Source of the DNA: Cryptomeria japonica
Taxonomy: Eukaryota; Streptophyta; Pinopsida; Cupressales; Cupressaceae
Length of the DNA: 64,000 bases
Direction of reading: 5' to 3'
Assembly: GCF_030272615.1 (NCBI RefSeq)
Contig: NC_081413.1
Span: forward strand, 164,395,080 to 164,459,079
This document shows, one piece after another, positions 45,110-58,098 of the stretch. Below the pieces are notes generated by a model that worked only from the letters and a program-made list of their open reading frames with translations, was not told the origin of the DNA and ran no database searches. The number at the start of each line of letters is the position of its first letter. Position 1 is the first letter of the stretch. The position numbers and the translations under genes were made by a program.

Positions 45110-45845
45110 TTGAATCGTGCAATCGTGTTTACATCATCATGCAATCGCATAGACAAGCTAACACAATTGAGCATACAAGGTCACGCATTCATGCGAAACC
45201 CATCACGCAATCATTTAGACACTGTAACGCATTCACTCATATACTGTTACGCATTCGTTAGGGTTACTTTTGTGTATGTTTACTTGCAATTTTTTGTGTC
45301 CTACTTTGTATTCTCTTAAATTCTGTTTGAAATTGGGTAAATCTGAATATGGTTTATATTTATTGCATGCTTAATTATGACATTTTATGGCACGTAAGGT
45401 ACAATTCAGAATTTTAGGTGCAAGGAGGATGAAAGAACAAAGAAGACAAGCTAGATGTTATCAGCAAATCCTAAAGGAAGAAAAGAAGATATGAGATCTA
45501 GAGGATCAACCAGCCATTGACAGATACAACACCCTAGTTCTCTCATATAGAGTGAAATATGATTTTCTTAACATAGAATGGATGATGAGGGATATTGCTA
45601 GGGCATCACAATCTATTTTGCAGGTTCTAGATTAAAATTAACTTTCTTTTTTATTTTGTTGTTTGGTCTATCTATGTATCACGCAATCGCTCTACTAGGA
45701 TCACGCAATCGCTCTACTAGGATCACGCAATTGCTCTATTAGGATCATGCAATTGCTCTGTCAGAATTATGCAATCATTTTGTCATATTTACACAATCGA
45801 TCATATAGTGTCACACAATTGATTAGGTATCATTACACATTCATG
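45110..45845 (+). repeat. CACGCAATC minisatellite clusters in the G leader
   Basis: The word (T)CACGCAATC and variants recur at irregular spacing in 45110-45255 and then as a near-perfect tandem of about 22 bp (ATCACGCAATCGCTCTACTAGG) at about 45678-45775, decaying further right to about 45845. Between the clusters (45260-45670) there is a stop-rich register with no recognised domain. Confidence 0.75.
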
Positions 45846-45949
45846 TTTTTCATAGTTAATCTTTTGTTTTCTGTGAATTTTCTTGGATTACTGATTATCT
45901 GTTTGTAGCATGTGGCAAATTTACAAAGAGGATTGGATCATTACTAAAT

Positions 45950-46145
45950 AATAAACACTCATGCTCTCACACTTTAGTTTTGGGCTTAAAATAAACCTAT
46001 TTAAAATGGACATTCATGTTATCACACTTCAGTTTGGGGCTTAAAATAAACAATGGTTAAAATTGACATGCATGCATTCACATTTCAGTTTGGTGTTTTA
46101 AAATTGACATGCATATGCGTATCTCACAGCTAAATTTTTGTTTTA
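45950..46145 (+). repeat. Tandem repeat in the G leader (unit about 60 bp)
   Basis: Three degenerate copies of a unit containing CACACTTCAGTTTGGGGCTTAAAATAAAC followed by AAAATGGACATTCATG-type sequence, at about 45969, 46020 and 46080. Confidence 0.65.
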
Positions 46146-47106
46146 AAATGAATGTGAATCAAGCTGCTCAATAGAATAACTCACATTTCATTTTTCTTAA
46201 GGGAAAGAAATTTTTATCGTGTTTGGGGTGGACCTACTGTTGCATTAACTACCTTTCCAGCCGCCTTCAGGGTCTTGGGAGAAAGGGAGAAGGTGATAAC
46301 AACACCCATTTTTTTTATTTAAGTAGTGAGGGGTATTTTTGATTGGGGATTTCATCACCCCATAGAGGTACTTCGAAATGGGATGTGTTGGGGATATCAT
46401 CTCTCCCAGTGTACTCTCGAGCGGGTTTTTCAAGCCGCTATATAAATACACTAGTCAGGCGGCTAGAGTGTTGAGTGAATTTGACGTATGTGGGGGCCTT
46501 CCCTACACTGATAATCTCAACTAAAGTCTTAAGTGGCTTGCTTTGAGAATGAGTTGTTGGATCCGGACCCCTCAAAATTTTACAATAAGAACCAACTTAG
46601 TAGCCCAAATCCAACATTCAGTGATTCCAGAAGTGCGGAACATACCCCATAGATACCCCTCATGTAACTTGCATTATGAGACAAAAATCCCTTAGTGATA
46701 AGATCTTCAAATCTTCAAGGTAAGAGAGACTAGCATGCATGAGAAGTGTATGTCATGGAGTGGAGCCAGTGGTGCTAGAATCTCTATCTGTCTGTCTTGT
46801 TTCAGTATTTTTTTGCGGGGGCCTCATTGAATGGTGTCCACTTTCCAACCTAAGATTGTATTTTGTTCTTTTATATGTATCGTTGTACCAGACCAATATT
46901 GAGTCATTTATTGGTCTATTTCAGGCCCTATCTTATGTATCTCTAAATTCTCAGAGTTGGTCATAACACAGTTCAATCACCTATACCTATCTTCAAACAA
47001 CTGTTCTCACATTTAGAAAACAACAAACTTGTCCTACACACAAAGTTACTAGAAAAAAAAATTATTTTGAAACATCAGACAGTCCTACAAACTCAAAATT
47101 TTGCAT
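46146..47106 (+). other. G leader, non-repetitive part
   Basis: About 960 bp without a supported gene. A TATA-like TATAAATA at 46441-46448 follows a GC-richer stretch (46230-46440) and could be an internal promoter or a remnant of another element. Confidence 0.4.
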
Positions 47107-47530
47107 ACTTGTGATCATAGGTAGTCCTTGCATAGTCCTCATTTACGTCCTTATTATCATCCTTAGAAGTTGCATAGTCCTCATTTACGTCCTTATTATC
47201 ATCCTTAGAAGCTGCATAAGTCCTCATTTATGTCCTTATTATCGTCCTTATGACTTGCATAGTCCTTGCATAGTCCTCATTTACATCCTTATTATCATCC
47301 TTAGAACTTACATAGTCCTTGCATAGTCCTCATTATCATCCTTAGAAGTTACATAAGTCCTCATTTATGTCCTTATTATCATCCTTAGAAGTTGCATAAG
47401 TCCTCATTTACATCATTATTATCATCCTTAGAAGTTACATAAGTCCTCATTTACATCCTCATTACCATCCTCATATACGTCCTTAGATTTAGTCCTTGTC
47501 TAAACCTCATATACATTTGTCTTAGTCCAT
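47107..47530 (+). repeat. Tandem array in the G leader (unit about 44 bp)
   Basis: Repeats of GCATAGTCCTCATTTACGTCCTTATTATCATCCTTAGAAGTT-type units, about eight to nine copies with deletions, the last ones degenerate. An array just before gag is typical of Tat/Ogre leaders. Confidence 0.85.
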
Positions 47531-47933
47531 CATCATTTGCATAATCATCCTAAAAAGTTATAGCATGCATCCTAATGGGTCTCCCAGGTGATGGTTTTCT
47601 CCCCTTTGAGCAACCTAATCTAGTGCCAAATGGTGGTCAACGAGAAATCATTGACGATTTAAGTAACTTGGCCTAGCAATTAAAGAGAAATGTACCTCGT
47701 TATATAGGAGTCTAGTATGAGCTAAATATAGAGTATAAAATTGTTGCATAACTTCTAAGAGAAGAGCTTGAAAAACTTGCGTTGCAAAAATCTCAAAATA
47801 CTCAACAAGTCTCACATCAAAATCCTCATTAGAGAGTCTGGTCTAGTGTTGCATATTCCATATTTAGGTCTAGAGTCTTGTATTATTGTTGTCTTACATT
47901 AGGTTCTAAACCATCCTCATATAGAAGTCTTAA

Positions 47934-50420
47934 ATGCCTGTCACAAGGTCACAAAAGGCAAAAAGTAAGATGAACCCAAACAATGACATGTCAGTAAATC
48001 CAACTTGGAACATGGACATATCAACTAGTCAACAATCAAATCCTCAAGCAATACCCACAATACATGAACTAAAACAAAATTTAACACGCGAAGAGATTGA
48101 ATCATCTCAACAGGACCCACATATCCTTATGATCTTAGATTCTCTTATACATAATGATAGGGACAAATATCTCTCATTGTTATTACAAAATAGGGCCAAG
48201 TTACTTGAAGATTTTGATATCACAACAATCTTACCACTAGGAAATACTTTAGGTTCAAATAGCAGTCAAATACCACATATGACACACATGCAAGTGATGA
48301 CCTCAAGTTTTCCTCAGAATGCACCAACATCATCTATACAAACAAATATCATTTCAAACGCAAATTCTCAATCAAGTGCATCATCCTCAACAATAAATGT
48401 TAGCGCACCAACACAGGCTATATTGATAATGTCAAGTGTCTCCGCACCTATTCAAACACAAGTTCCTCATACAACAAATGTGACTCAACCTCTGGTTTCC
48501 TATTCCATAGGATCTACATACAATCATTAGAATACAAACCTAGGTTTCGCTAATACAATGAGTACAACTTAGTCAAACATGGGTTCATATATCGCTTATT
48601 TCACAGTACCTAGTGGAACTCATAACACACGAAATTATAATTATGGTACCTTTCAACAACCTTCTAGTTATATTACCATGAATCCTTTTGTGGGAAATAT
48701 ACATGCCCAAAGTGTACCACTAAATCAAATAGATATTTTATCCCAACAAGTATAGAATCTACAATAATTGATGACAACTATGCAAACCGGTAACGATAAA
48801 AAGAGCTACACAATGCAGAACTTGTGTCCTTATCTTTTTTATCACACATTATACATGGTAGCTTTCCCACCACATTTTGAAACACCAAAATTTAACAGAT
48901 ATCAAGGGAAAGGTGATCTTAGAGATCACATCAGAGAGTTTTTTACGACATGTATAGAGGTTGCAACTGAAGACACTTATCTAATGAGATTGTTTCCTAA
49001 AAGTCTGGGAGGCTCGGCCTTGGAGTGGTTTTCACATCTACTACCAACTATCACATCATGGGGTGAATTGGCTAAATATTTCATTGCTAAATTCTCACAT
49101 AACATTGAAACCCCAGTCACTTTAATGGACTTATGTGCCACAAAACAATATGAGAATGAAACATTTGCATCCTTCATACAAAGATGGAGAGCTCTCTATA
49201 GGAGATGCAAGACTATTATTCTAGAAACAAAGCAAGTTGACATGTTCACAAAAAACTTAATCCCTAAAATCAAGTACCCAATACAAATGCAATGATTGAC
49301 CATATTTAAACAAATCACTAAAAAAGCCCTAAAGTGTGAGAAAGGACTAGTAGAGAAAGGTCTCATAAAATATGGCAATGACAACAACAATGATAAATCC
49401 AAATTGTGGTTGAAAAATAAAAATGTGACCAACGATGGTGTTGTAGACACCCGTACAATCAACAAAACTCAACCGGTCTTGTCTTTACAAGGCCCAAGTC
49501 AATCATTTAGTCCACACATAGAGAATAACATTGTATCAACCAATGTAAACACTGTGCAAGCTATGAACACAAAATTCCCAAGGTTAAATGCTCCAAAAAG
49601 GAATTACACACCCCTAGGGGAACCTATTGACTCAGCATTAAAAAAGTTGATATAGACAAACATGATCACTTTGCCAGAATTAAGAGTATATGAACCAGGT
49701 CCTTTCAAACCTACATCATGGAATGATAGTGATTTCTGTGAATACCATCGTACTAAAGGTCACAAAATAGTAAGTTTCTATAAATTGAAAAACTTAATCC
49801 AAGACATGATCGATCAAGGTGACATCACGATTGACACCAACAAAACTTCAGCAAACATGAATCATACCATCTTTAAGGATCCATTTGTCAAACATGACAA
49901 AGGGAAGGCATCCACATCAAGAACACAAGATAATATAGCTAACTATACAAAAGTCTCATACGACTATACTATTCATGCCATTGGCTCAAGAGATGGAGTA
50001 AATGATGACTCACAAGAATCACTCGATAAGGATGAGAAATATCAAGAGACATACAACGATGATAACCAAATTTGCATGACGTGAGAAGCATCAAAATATA
50101 ATGAAGACAAGAATATTTGTCTTATGGACTGGGGGTAGGAAGAAACATTTCATTCGGGATGGTTTGAAGATGAACTTATAGCACATATCATGGATGTCAG
50201 ACTTGCACATGATGATTATAGGAAGGGATATGAAATAAACCTTGATAACACAGCATATGTTATGGATAGTTTCTTCACAAGAGATGATACAGTGGCTACA
50301 ATCATGATAACTCCCAGAGATAGAGACTGTGCAGTAGTTACTCGTAGATCTAAAGTAACTTTACAAGGAGTACCATCAAACCCACCAATAGCAGTAGGGA
50401 CCTATAATGTTGTTGAGTAA
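47934..50420 (+). pseudogene. G gag
   Basis: ATG 47934 (MPVTRSQKAKSKMNPNNDMS) opens a register used without frameshift to the F insertion at 53135. A Ser/Thr/Asn/Gln-rich N-terminus precedes the retrotransposon gag domain (FNRYQGKGDLRDHIREFF, LFPKSLGGSALEWFSHL, LAKYFIAKFSHN, FASFIQRWRALYRRC; 48885-49290). Downstream is FCEYHRTKGHKIVSFYKLKN (about 49734), the Tat-type zinc-binding segment, with its last Cys replaced (SF). Stops lie near 48528, 49293, 49653, 50082 and 50418. The product is the capsid/nucleocapsid precursor. Confidence 0.85.
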
Positions 50421-52570
50421 CTCAAGAAAACACCGGCATAGATATCACTCTTTGAACTATTGCGTATATCACCAACTCATAAAGCTATCCTAGAAAAAGC
50501 ACTTCAAGATTCAGTAGTTGACACAGATTTAGATGAAAATGTCTTCCAATACATGGTGGGGAATTTGGCACAGGGTACCTGTATTACGTTCATAGAATAG
50601 AATATTCCCAGTGATAGACTTCTCCATAATGACCCGCTACATCTAGAAGCTTACATACATTAGAGAAGAATCATAAGAGTACTTATAGATGGGGCAGCTG
50701 GTCTCAACATCTATACATTAAAGTTGGTTAAGGTATTGGGATATTCTGAGCTTCATATTGATCCTTCAAAAATAATAAACATCAAAGAATATAATGATGA
50801 TGAGCGTCCTTCAAAAGGTATAGATATGCTACCAGTGCAAGTAGGACCTATAACAAGATAGGTTACTTTCCAAGTGTTGGACAGAGAACTAGGGTACAAC
50901 ATGTTATTGGGCCACCCATGGATTCATACCATGCAAGTTTTACCATCAATATTTCATCAATGTGTTAAATTCACATACAATGGTATTGAAATCACCATAA
51001 AGGGTGATCCAAATCCATTCCAACACTATAATCACTTAAAGTCAAGTGTAGATAACCAGGTACCCATTAATCAAGAAGAACCCCTCACTACACAAATGGA
51101 GTCATTAACAATCATAGAAATATAAAAGAATGTGCCTACAACATCTTCTTTGCAGATTAAAGATATTGGTTGTGGGGAATACTCTATTTCAAGTACCTCT
51201 AATGGAAAACAATTATCTCTTTCTCCTATGTCTTTTGGGAAGCCTCAAAGCATAGTAATGAAACAAGACAAAGGAAAAGAAATAGTCAGATACTCCAATT
51301 CATGCTCTTTCATTAGGTGGGGATATTTACAAGAAGAATCTCTGAATGAAGATGTCAATCACTAGATATACAGAGAAGAAGATGACATGACAATACCCAG
51401 GTTACCTTTAGATCAATATGGCAATAGATTAAAGATGCTACAAAAACATGGGTATGATGGTACCACAAGCTTGGGATTAAAAAATCAAGGAACATTAGAA
51501 CCCATTGTACCAAACTAAAATCCAAAGAATCAAGGGTTAGGATATAAACATGTACCAGATATAATAGAAGCAAGACAACATACATTAGATATACTAAACA
51601 GACCAAGGCTACCGTCAGAATACATATCTCAAAGTCAGTTGTCAACATGAGCATTTCCTTCTTCATCTCAAACAAGCAAGAAAGCACCAACATCTCCTAG
51701 TACAGAATCAGATGGTGAAGATATGAGACTACTTCTACAAGAACCTAGCATAGAGTCACCCAGCAATACAGTATCTGAAACATCCGCACAAGCAAATATG
51801 GTAATAGACACAAACTTAGCACCAGTAAATAATCCTAATCCTTGGTTGGTGTCAATACTTTTACCAAGGGAAACAACTCAAGCCCCACCCAATGAATCAG
51901 ACAAAGAAAGACTACAATGACTTATACCAGGTTTAAGAAGGGTGACCCCCATACAAAGGAGGCCCACAAATATACAACAAAATCAGATGCAAGAACAAGA
52001 GGAGATAAGTGATACAACCTTAGAAGCTGAAACATACATAGAAAGTGAGACAGATTCTCACGACTATGAATTCCTATCTGATCATGATTCCATCCCACGA
52101 ACAATTGACATGATAGAGTATCACAAATCACTTATAGATGATGAGAATATACCTCGTCACTCAAATAACTAGGTATGCATGTTATCATAATATGTTACAA
52201 CATAAGGGAGCAATGAATTACCCCTTGTACACTCACATTTGATTGATTGGGGATGAGAAGGAAAACCAACTCTAGATTGGTTTGAGAATGATGAATCTAT
52301 TACAGAGTTCCTTGGTGTCAAAGAAGGGTTTCCACAAGGTGATCACAAGGAAGGATTTAATGTAGACTTGGATAGAATAGCATACTTTGGAGAGGCAAGT
52401 AACTCTATAATAGAAGATATGGATCAAAGTAATTACAATGGAAAGAGTGAGTTAGACAACCTCCCTATTGAAAAAGAGAATTTGGCATTACTCATGGAAG
52501 AAACTAAAGAAGTAAATATAGTAGAAGGAGAAGTTGTACATAATATCCACTTAGCAAAATCATTAAACTA
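50421..52570 (+). pseudogene. G aspartic protease and pol linker
   Basis: Same register as gag. The retropepsin region has RVLIDGAAGLNIYTLKLVKV (about 50674; DGAAG where D-T/S-G is usual, a variant seen in Tat-like proteases) and LLGHPWIHTMQVLPS (about 50906). A long linker of low-complexity, Ser/Asn/Glu/Asp-rich sequence follows (51130-52570) with no named domain. Stops lie near 51123, 51363, 51918, 52170 and 52569. Confidence 0.7.
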
Positions 52571-53135
52571 GGAAGAAAAGGACAAATTCACACAATTTTT
52601 CAAACGTCCTATCAATTTTGCTTGGTCCTATGCGAATATGCCAGGCTTAGATTCAGAATTGGTGTTACATCATTTACCATTGCTACCAAGAATGAAATCG
52701 TACAAACAAAATCTAACAAAGATGCATCCATAGATTGCATTACTGGTCAAAATAGAACTCCAAAAGCTTCTGGATGTGGGCTTTATTCAACCTATTGACT
52801 ATGCAAAATGGATATCCAATCTGGTATCTATGACTAAGCCCACTGGGGGCATAAGAATCTGTATCGACTTCTGAGATCTAAACAAAGAATGTCCTAAGGA
52901 CGATTTCCCATTACCCAACATAGACATGATAGTTGACTTAACTACTAGGAATGAGATTCTTTCATTAATGGATGGTTTCTCAGGATATAACCAGATCAGG
53001 ATTGCACCAGAAGATCAACACAAGATGGCATTTACCTGTCCATGGAGAACATACTGCTAGAACGTCATGCCATTTGGTCTTAAGAATGTAGGAGCAACAT
53101 ATCAAAGGGCTATAATGACACTATTTCATGACATG
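52571..53135 (+). pseudogene. G reverse transcriptase, 5' part
   Basis: Gypsy RT fingers and palm in register: LPLLPRMKSYKQNL, KIELQKLLDVGFIQPIDYAK, TKPTGGIRICIDF (then TGA), LNKECPKDDFPLPNIDMIVD, LSLMDGFSGYNQIRIAPEDQ with the first catalytic Asp, KMAFTCPWRTYC (then a stop) and NVMPFGLKNVGATYQRAI. Element F interrupts it after FHDM, 27 nt before the FVDD codons. Confidence 0.9.
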
Positions 53136-54239
53136 TGATGGACTTGTAAAGCACTGAGAGGGGGGGGGTGAATCAGTGACACCAAATACAATACTACTTT
53201 AAACACTGACCGACAAATATATTTAACAAGTTTGTTAAACAATATGCGTGCAATCCAAAATGACATAACAGCATCCACAATAATTAAAACATCCACCATA
53301 ACACAAGTGTTTATATGTGGAAAACCCAAATAGGTAAAAACCACGGTGAGATGGTACTCACAAGTTAACTATCTGCAGTAATAGATAACTGACCGGTTAA
53401 GGTCTACAAAGTGCTCTGCTAGGAGCGAATCTTGTTAAAGATCCCAAAGCTTAGTTAAAAGATATACCATGTAAAAGGTAGTACCCTGTAAAGAGTAACT
53501 TTGGTAGAGGATTTCTCAATCCAAACTAATGGATCACTTGGTTAGAGGATTTGTACAATGAAGCTTGTTAGAGCTTACCTGGTTAGGGGATTTTACTGTT
53601 GCATTGATTAGAAAACAACAGGTGGTTTGATCTAGTAGTAGCACATATTGCTTGTATAGATCCTCTTTCCTGTGAACTCAACACTTATTTACCAACATAC
53701 TTTGCAACTTAACACTTATGCCTTCGCATCAAATCATCACATAAAAATATCTCCTTCACTCATACAAAATAATTCATTGTGATGCCAATATATAGACATT
53801 TAGATTTCATGTCAGCCTCTAGAAATCATATCCCAATTTCCTAGGTGTGGTGTATTTGGTTAGACAATCATAACGCATCACAAAAATTCTGCCAAAAATT
53901 GTTTGTAAGGATAACTCATCATGACTAGTGATAACTGATCACATAATCAATGAATATCGGTTGGAGCTAAACATATAACTCATTTATCCTTTGATGCTCC
54001 TGTGATAATCTCCATTGGATCTTCAAGTTGATGTCGAGTTATGCATAACCATTGGTTGTCTCCAGGTATATATTGGTTGTCACCATGTACCGATTAGATA
54101 TAAACCTCTAGTATACCAGTTGTAATATAAACAACTTTGAAGTCACATTGGTAGACAATATGAACATATCTGTGTGTATGTGTTTCATCAATGACAACAT
54201 ATGATGAAGTTATTCATTACAATCATCATCAAGCCAACA
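53136..54239 (-). repeat. 3' LTR of F
   Basis: TGATGGACTTGTAAAGCACTG to AAGCCAACA (minus-strand start TGTTGGCTTGATGATGATTG, as in C2). U5 G-tract AGAGGGGGGGGGTGAATCAG at about 53157. TATA-like TATATA at 53789-53794. Confidence 0.93.
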
Positions 54240-54402
54240 ATCTACCCCTTTGGCATTTATGGCAACACTTAGAAAATTTTACAGTAATACCGCTAAGTGT
54301 GCTTACAAAAAACAAATTATACACATATACATATACTCCCCCTTACTACATACAACATACAAAATTTTCACAACACACATACATATTTCTACTCCCCCTT
54401 TG
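54240..54402 (-). promoter_or_regulatory. Polypurine tracts of F
   Basis: On the minus strand CCAAAGGGGTAGAT adjoins the LTR (54253-54240), with TCAAAGGGGGAGTAG 145 bp upstream (about 54404-54390) and a weaker AAGGGGGAG at about 54340. Same arrangement as in C2. Confidence 0.75.
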
Positions 54403-54460
54403 ACAACAACGCCAAATTAAAAAGCAAAATACATATATACAAAAACTTTGAAAAACTGAC

Positions 54461-57400
54461 TCAAGATTCATGCATTGCTAGCCTCATAAAAATGGCATTA
54501 AAGTTTCTCTTCAACTGAGATAAAGCATGTTCCCATGTCTCCAGCAAGTTCTCAGTGAACTCAAGTGTAGACATAATCTAAGCATGAAGCTCTTCCATTC
54601 AATCAAGTGTACAGGTTTCTGGAGTAGCCAAAATAGATTCTACATTCTTGTAGGCTCTTTGCAGTATGTCCACTTGGGATGTGAGTAGACTCTTCAATTA
54701 TTTCACTGATCGGAGTTTTTTTGCTTTTTCAAGATCATAGGTATCTAACCTATTTTGCAAATCATCCATAGATTTGCTAAAAGAAAAAATAGAATCTTGA
54801 AGTGGTACATATGCATTGCATATCTTCTCTAGCTCTTACTTTGTTTCAGTTTGCTTGTTATTGATATCAGAATAAAATAATGAAACATTAGAAGTAGAAG
54901 CAAGATATGTCCCTCCTGTTTCAATAGCTTTTCTTAATAAATCTTTATTTAGAGATAGAGCAATTTTTCCTGTATCAATCTCTTTCATAAGTTGCTCTCC
55001 ATGCTTCTTCCTGTAACTCTTCTCAGCATAAGTTTGCACTTCTTCTTCTGGGGACTTAATTTGGTTAGATGCATCAACAAGTAATTCACCAATTTTGCTA
55101 ATAGGTAGTGTCAAATGCCCTGTAGTAGTTTTTGGTAGTAGACTTGTCAGAATATCCACAAGATTCTGAATGGTTTCAGATTCCATTCTATGTTCTTTAA
55201 GTCTCTTCTTGTGTGCCCTAGATTGCATGACAGTTGCAATCTTCATCATTTCAGATGCACTCATGTTATCAACAATTATAGGCCCTGAGATTCCTAATGA
55301 GTCATCATCATCTTTATCATTCTATTGTAAAACTAATGATGTTACCGGTTCAGAAGATGTTACCTTAACAATTTCTTCTTTCTCTTGTTCTTTCTTTGTT
55401 TCCTGTTCAGAAATTTGTGTATCAACTTTTTCATTGGATTCCTTCTGAGTGTCCTATGAAACTGGTGGGAGTTGGGGTTTCACTAGTTGATCCTTGACAG
55501 GTAATATATCCACTCTTGGTTGAGTTGTCAGTTTCTCAACTTTAGTAACCTGTGAATCAGTGATTTTAGGTGGTTGCATATCTGGTATAGTAATGTTTCC
55601 AGATAGATTGATTGTATCCTAGAATATCATCAACAAGTATGACTCATTGGAAAATAGTGTCATCGTTCTCCTTGACAAGATAGACAACATCAGCTTGCAC
55701 AATTTCTTCCTCATCCATTTCAAGTCGATCAATAGTATCTTTCTCATCCTTAGAAGAATGTATAAGCTCTTCCATCTATTGGATATTATGAGCAATCTAA
55801 TGAGTCTCAGTCTCAACAGGTTGCACCTTTCCACTAATGAGCTTCAATCTTCTTGTTTTGTAATAAAAATGAACTTTGTACTTATCAACCAATTCATTCA
55901 TCTCATCCTTTGACAACTCTGGAAAATATTGCACAAATACATCATTAATAATTTATTTTTCTTTATTTATTGCTTTCTCCCATTTATTCAAAAGAATAGT
56001 ATATAAGGAATTAGAGATATCCTTTTCAAGATCATGAGGTAATCTATTATAATGACACAAATAATTGATTACCTATTGAATAATTTGTTCATTTTCATCT
56101 TCATTAAATGAATCAAAATGATCTTTGACATTGTCAAATCTGTTTCTTCCTAATGTCTTCATTGTTCTCTCAAAGTGAGTCTCAGGTTTGTAAGTTAAGA
56201 CATCAATAAGCACAGTTTCCTTTGGCACTTCCTTCACTTGTTTGGTTGTTTTACCGATTGCTTTCATTTTCTTGGGTTCCTCCTCAGTATCAGTACCTTC
56301 ATATTCTTCTTGGAGAATCAGTTTCCAACCTCTTTTCTTTGATGTAGTATCCTTCTTTGCATATACTTTAGGTACCAGTTCCTTTTTGGTTTGGACACTT
56401 CATGTCACTCTTGTACTTTTTATTACTGAAGGTGCCTACTCAGCCTTCTTCTTCTTACCTTTACCACTTATGGATGGAACACTACTGGTTTCAGCTGTTG
56501 CAGTTTGAACTTCAATTGTATCCAATTTTGCCTTCTTTTTATATACTAGAGATGCCAGCAGGTTATTGGCATAACCAATTAATAAGTCATAGTTGACTTC
56601 ATAGATCATGTCATCCATTTCTTCTTCTCTAGGCTCAATAGCCTCCATCAGATAGAAATCTGTGGTAACTGTGAAAATAATGTCCTTAGCAAAGTGTTTT
56701 ACCACATCCTTAGGCAATCTTACTCTCATACTCATTTTCTTCTTAAATTCATTGAAATATTTATTCATTGCAGTAGAGAAGGTATTCCTCACAGCCTTAA
56801 TATTGTTCTTAATCTGGGCAGTTATCGGTAGATCCTTAGACCATTCAAGATCACCAATTCCCGGTAGGAAATTCTGGAAATAAAAGAATAGACTGATCAA
56901 CAACTGTCCAAATTTAAACTTTTGACTACTATCATGCTTGATAGACTAAAGATTCAACAATAATTGGCTCCTTATGGCATCACACAAGTCATAATTAGCA
57001 TTTTCAGCTATCATTTTATAAGCAGTATGCACCATTGCAGATGGAACACTATTCATTCTACTAGAATAGAATATCTGGTATCCTTTAACCATAGCTACCA
57101 ACTTAACCGTTGGGTCCTTGATGTTATTGATAGAAAAAGTATGCCCATTAGAGGTTGATCCAGTTAGAGTGTTTATTGTCTCTTTTAAAAAACACCTCAA
57201 CTTAGGTACTTCACCGGTTGAGTAAAAACTAGTTACAGCTTGAATAGCTTCCTTGGTTATAGTATGAGTCCTTTCTAAATACATGTTTTCCCCATGAACA
57301 TGACTCAAAACAATTTGGATATGTCCCTCTCCAAAATCTTCAAGAAAATAAGCTACATTATGAAAACCTTTCTCATAAACCCTAATATGTTCTGGTTGAA

Positions 57401-57623
57401 TCTTTCTATTTTCATCGCAAAGGGATTTTAATTGAGAATATATCGACAATGATCCTAAATCCTCAATCTTGCAATCAATGTAGCTAGATGAATCTCCTTT
57501 CACTACGATACCACTAGGAACTTGTGATAAATCATTATAAGACACAATTTGTTCCACCTTTACAACTTCCATAGGTTCAGATGTGATCATCAATTTCTCT
57601 ACAGGTTTAGAAGACGATGCCAT
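54461..57623 (-). pseudogene. F ORF2: large protein of unknown function
   Basis: ATG 57623 (MASSSKPVEKLMITSEPMEV) to TGA 54461, about 1,050 codons. It is collinear with C2 ORF2: SSYIDCKIEDLGSLSIYSQL, HNVAYFLEDFGEGHIQIVLS, YKMIAENANYDLCDAI, FYFQNFLPGIGDLEWSKDLP (Trp intact where C2 has a stop), LGRNRFDNVKDHFDSF, MSASEMMKIATVMQSRAHKK and DTGKIALSLNKDLLRKAIET. It is open over longer stretches than C2 (57623-56946 and 56903-56436) but has several stops and one frameshift at about 55.3-56.2 kb. Function unknown; a structural or RNP role is only an inference from its place in a retroelement. Confidence 0.8.
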
Positions 57624-58098
57624 TTCAGATAAACTAGATTCAAAGTAGGATTTTTTTCAAAGAAATACCTTATTTTATGCGCATTGCCTCATTTACTGGT
57701 TGAATACTCAAGGGCACACCATTTCAATCTTCACCAACCTTCAAATTAGCTTGATCACTCAAAGCATGATACAACTTTGACTAAAATTATCTAACAATCC
57801 TTTCTTAGCTCTACAAGAGCTCAAAAGTTCTTTCTCAAATGCGTTAGGGTAAAAATAACAAAGTGAAACTCGCTTCTATCCTTTTTACCTACTGCATTAA
57901 ATGCTCGCCCGTTAGGGTTACAAACCCTAATTACACCACTTAATGATACATACAATATTGACAGGTGTAAAACCAGTTGATAATCGATTGACAAAAAGTT
58001 ATCAAAATTTCATGCATTCAAATTCTCTTACCACTCATTCATCTCAAGGGGTCCGGAAGGACTTACCATTATGCTCCCCTTAGCCATATTGAAAAGGC

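Noticed and set aside
46441-46448. TATAAATA in the G leader as a second LTR promoter
   Set aside because: No LTR boundaries, PBS or repeat partner could be found around it; kept only as a remark in the leader entry.
47107-47530. Possible CRISPR-like array in the G leader
   Set aside because: Units are adjacent and degenerate, with no regular unique spacers; this is a eukaryotic minisatellite in a gypsy leader.
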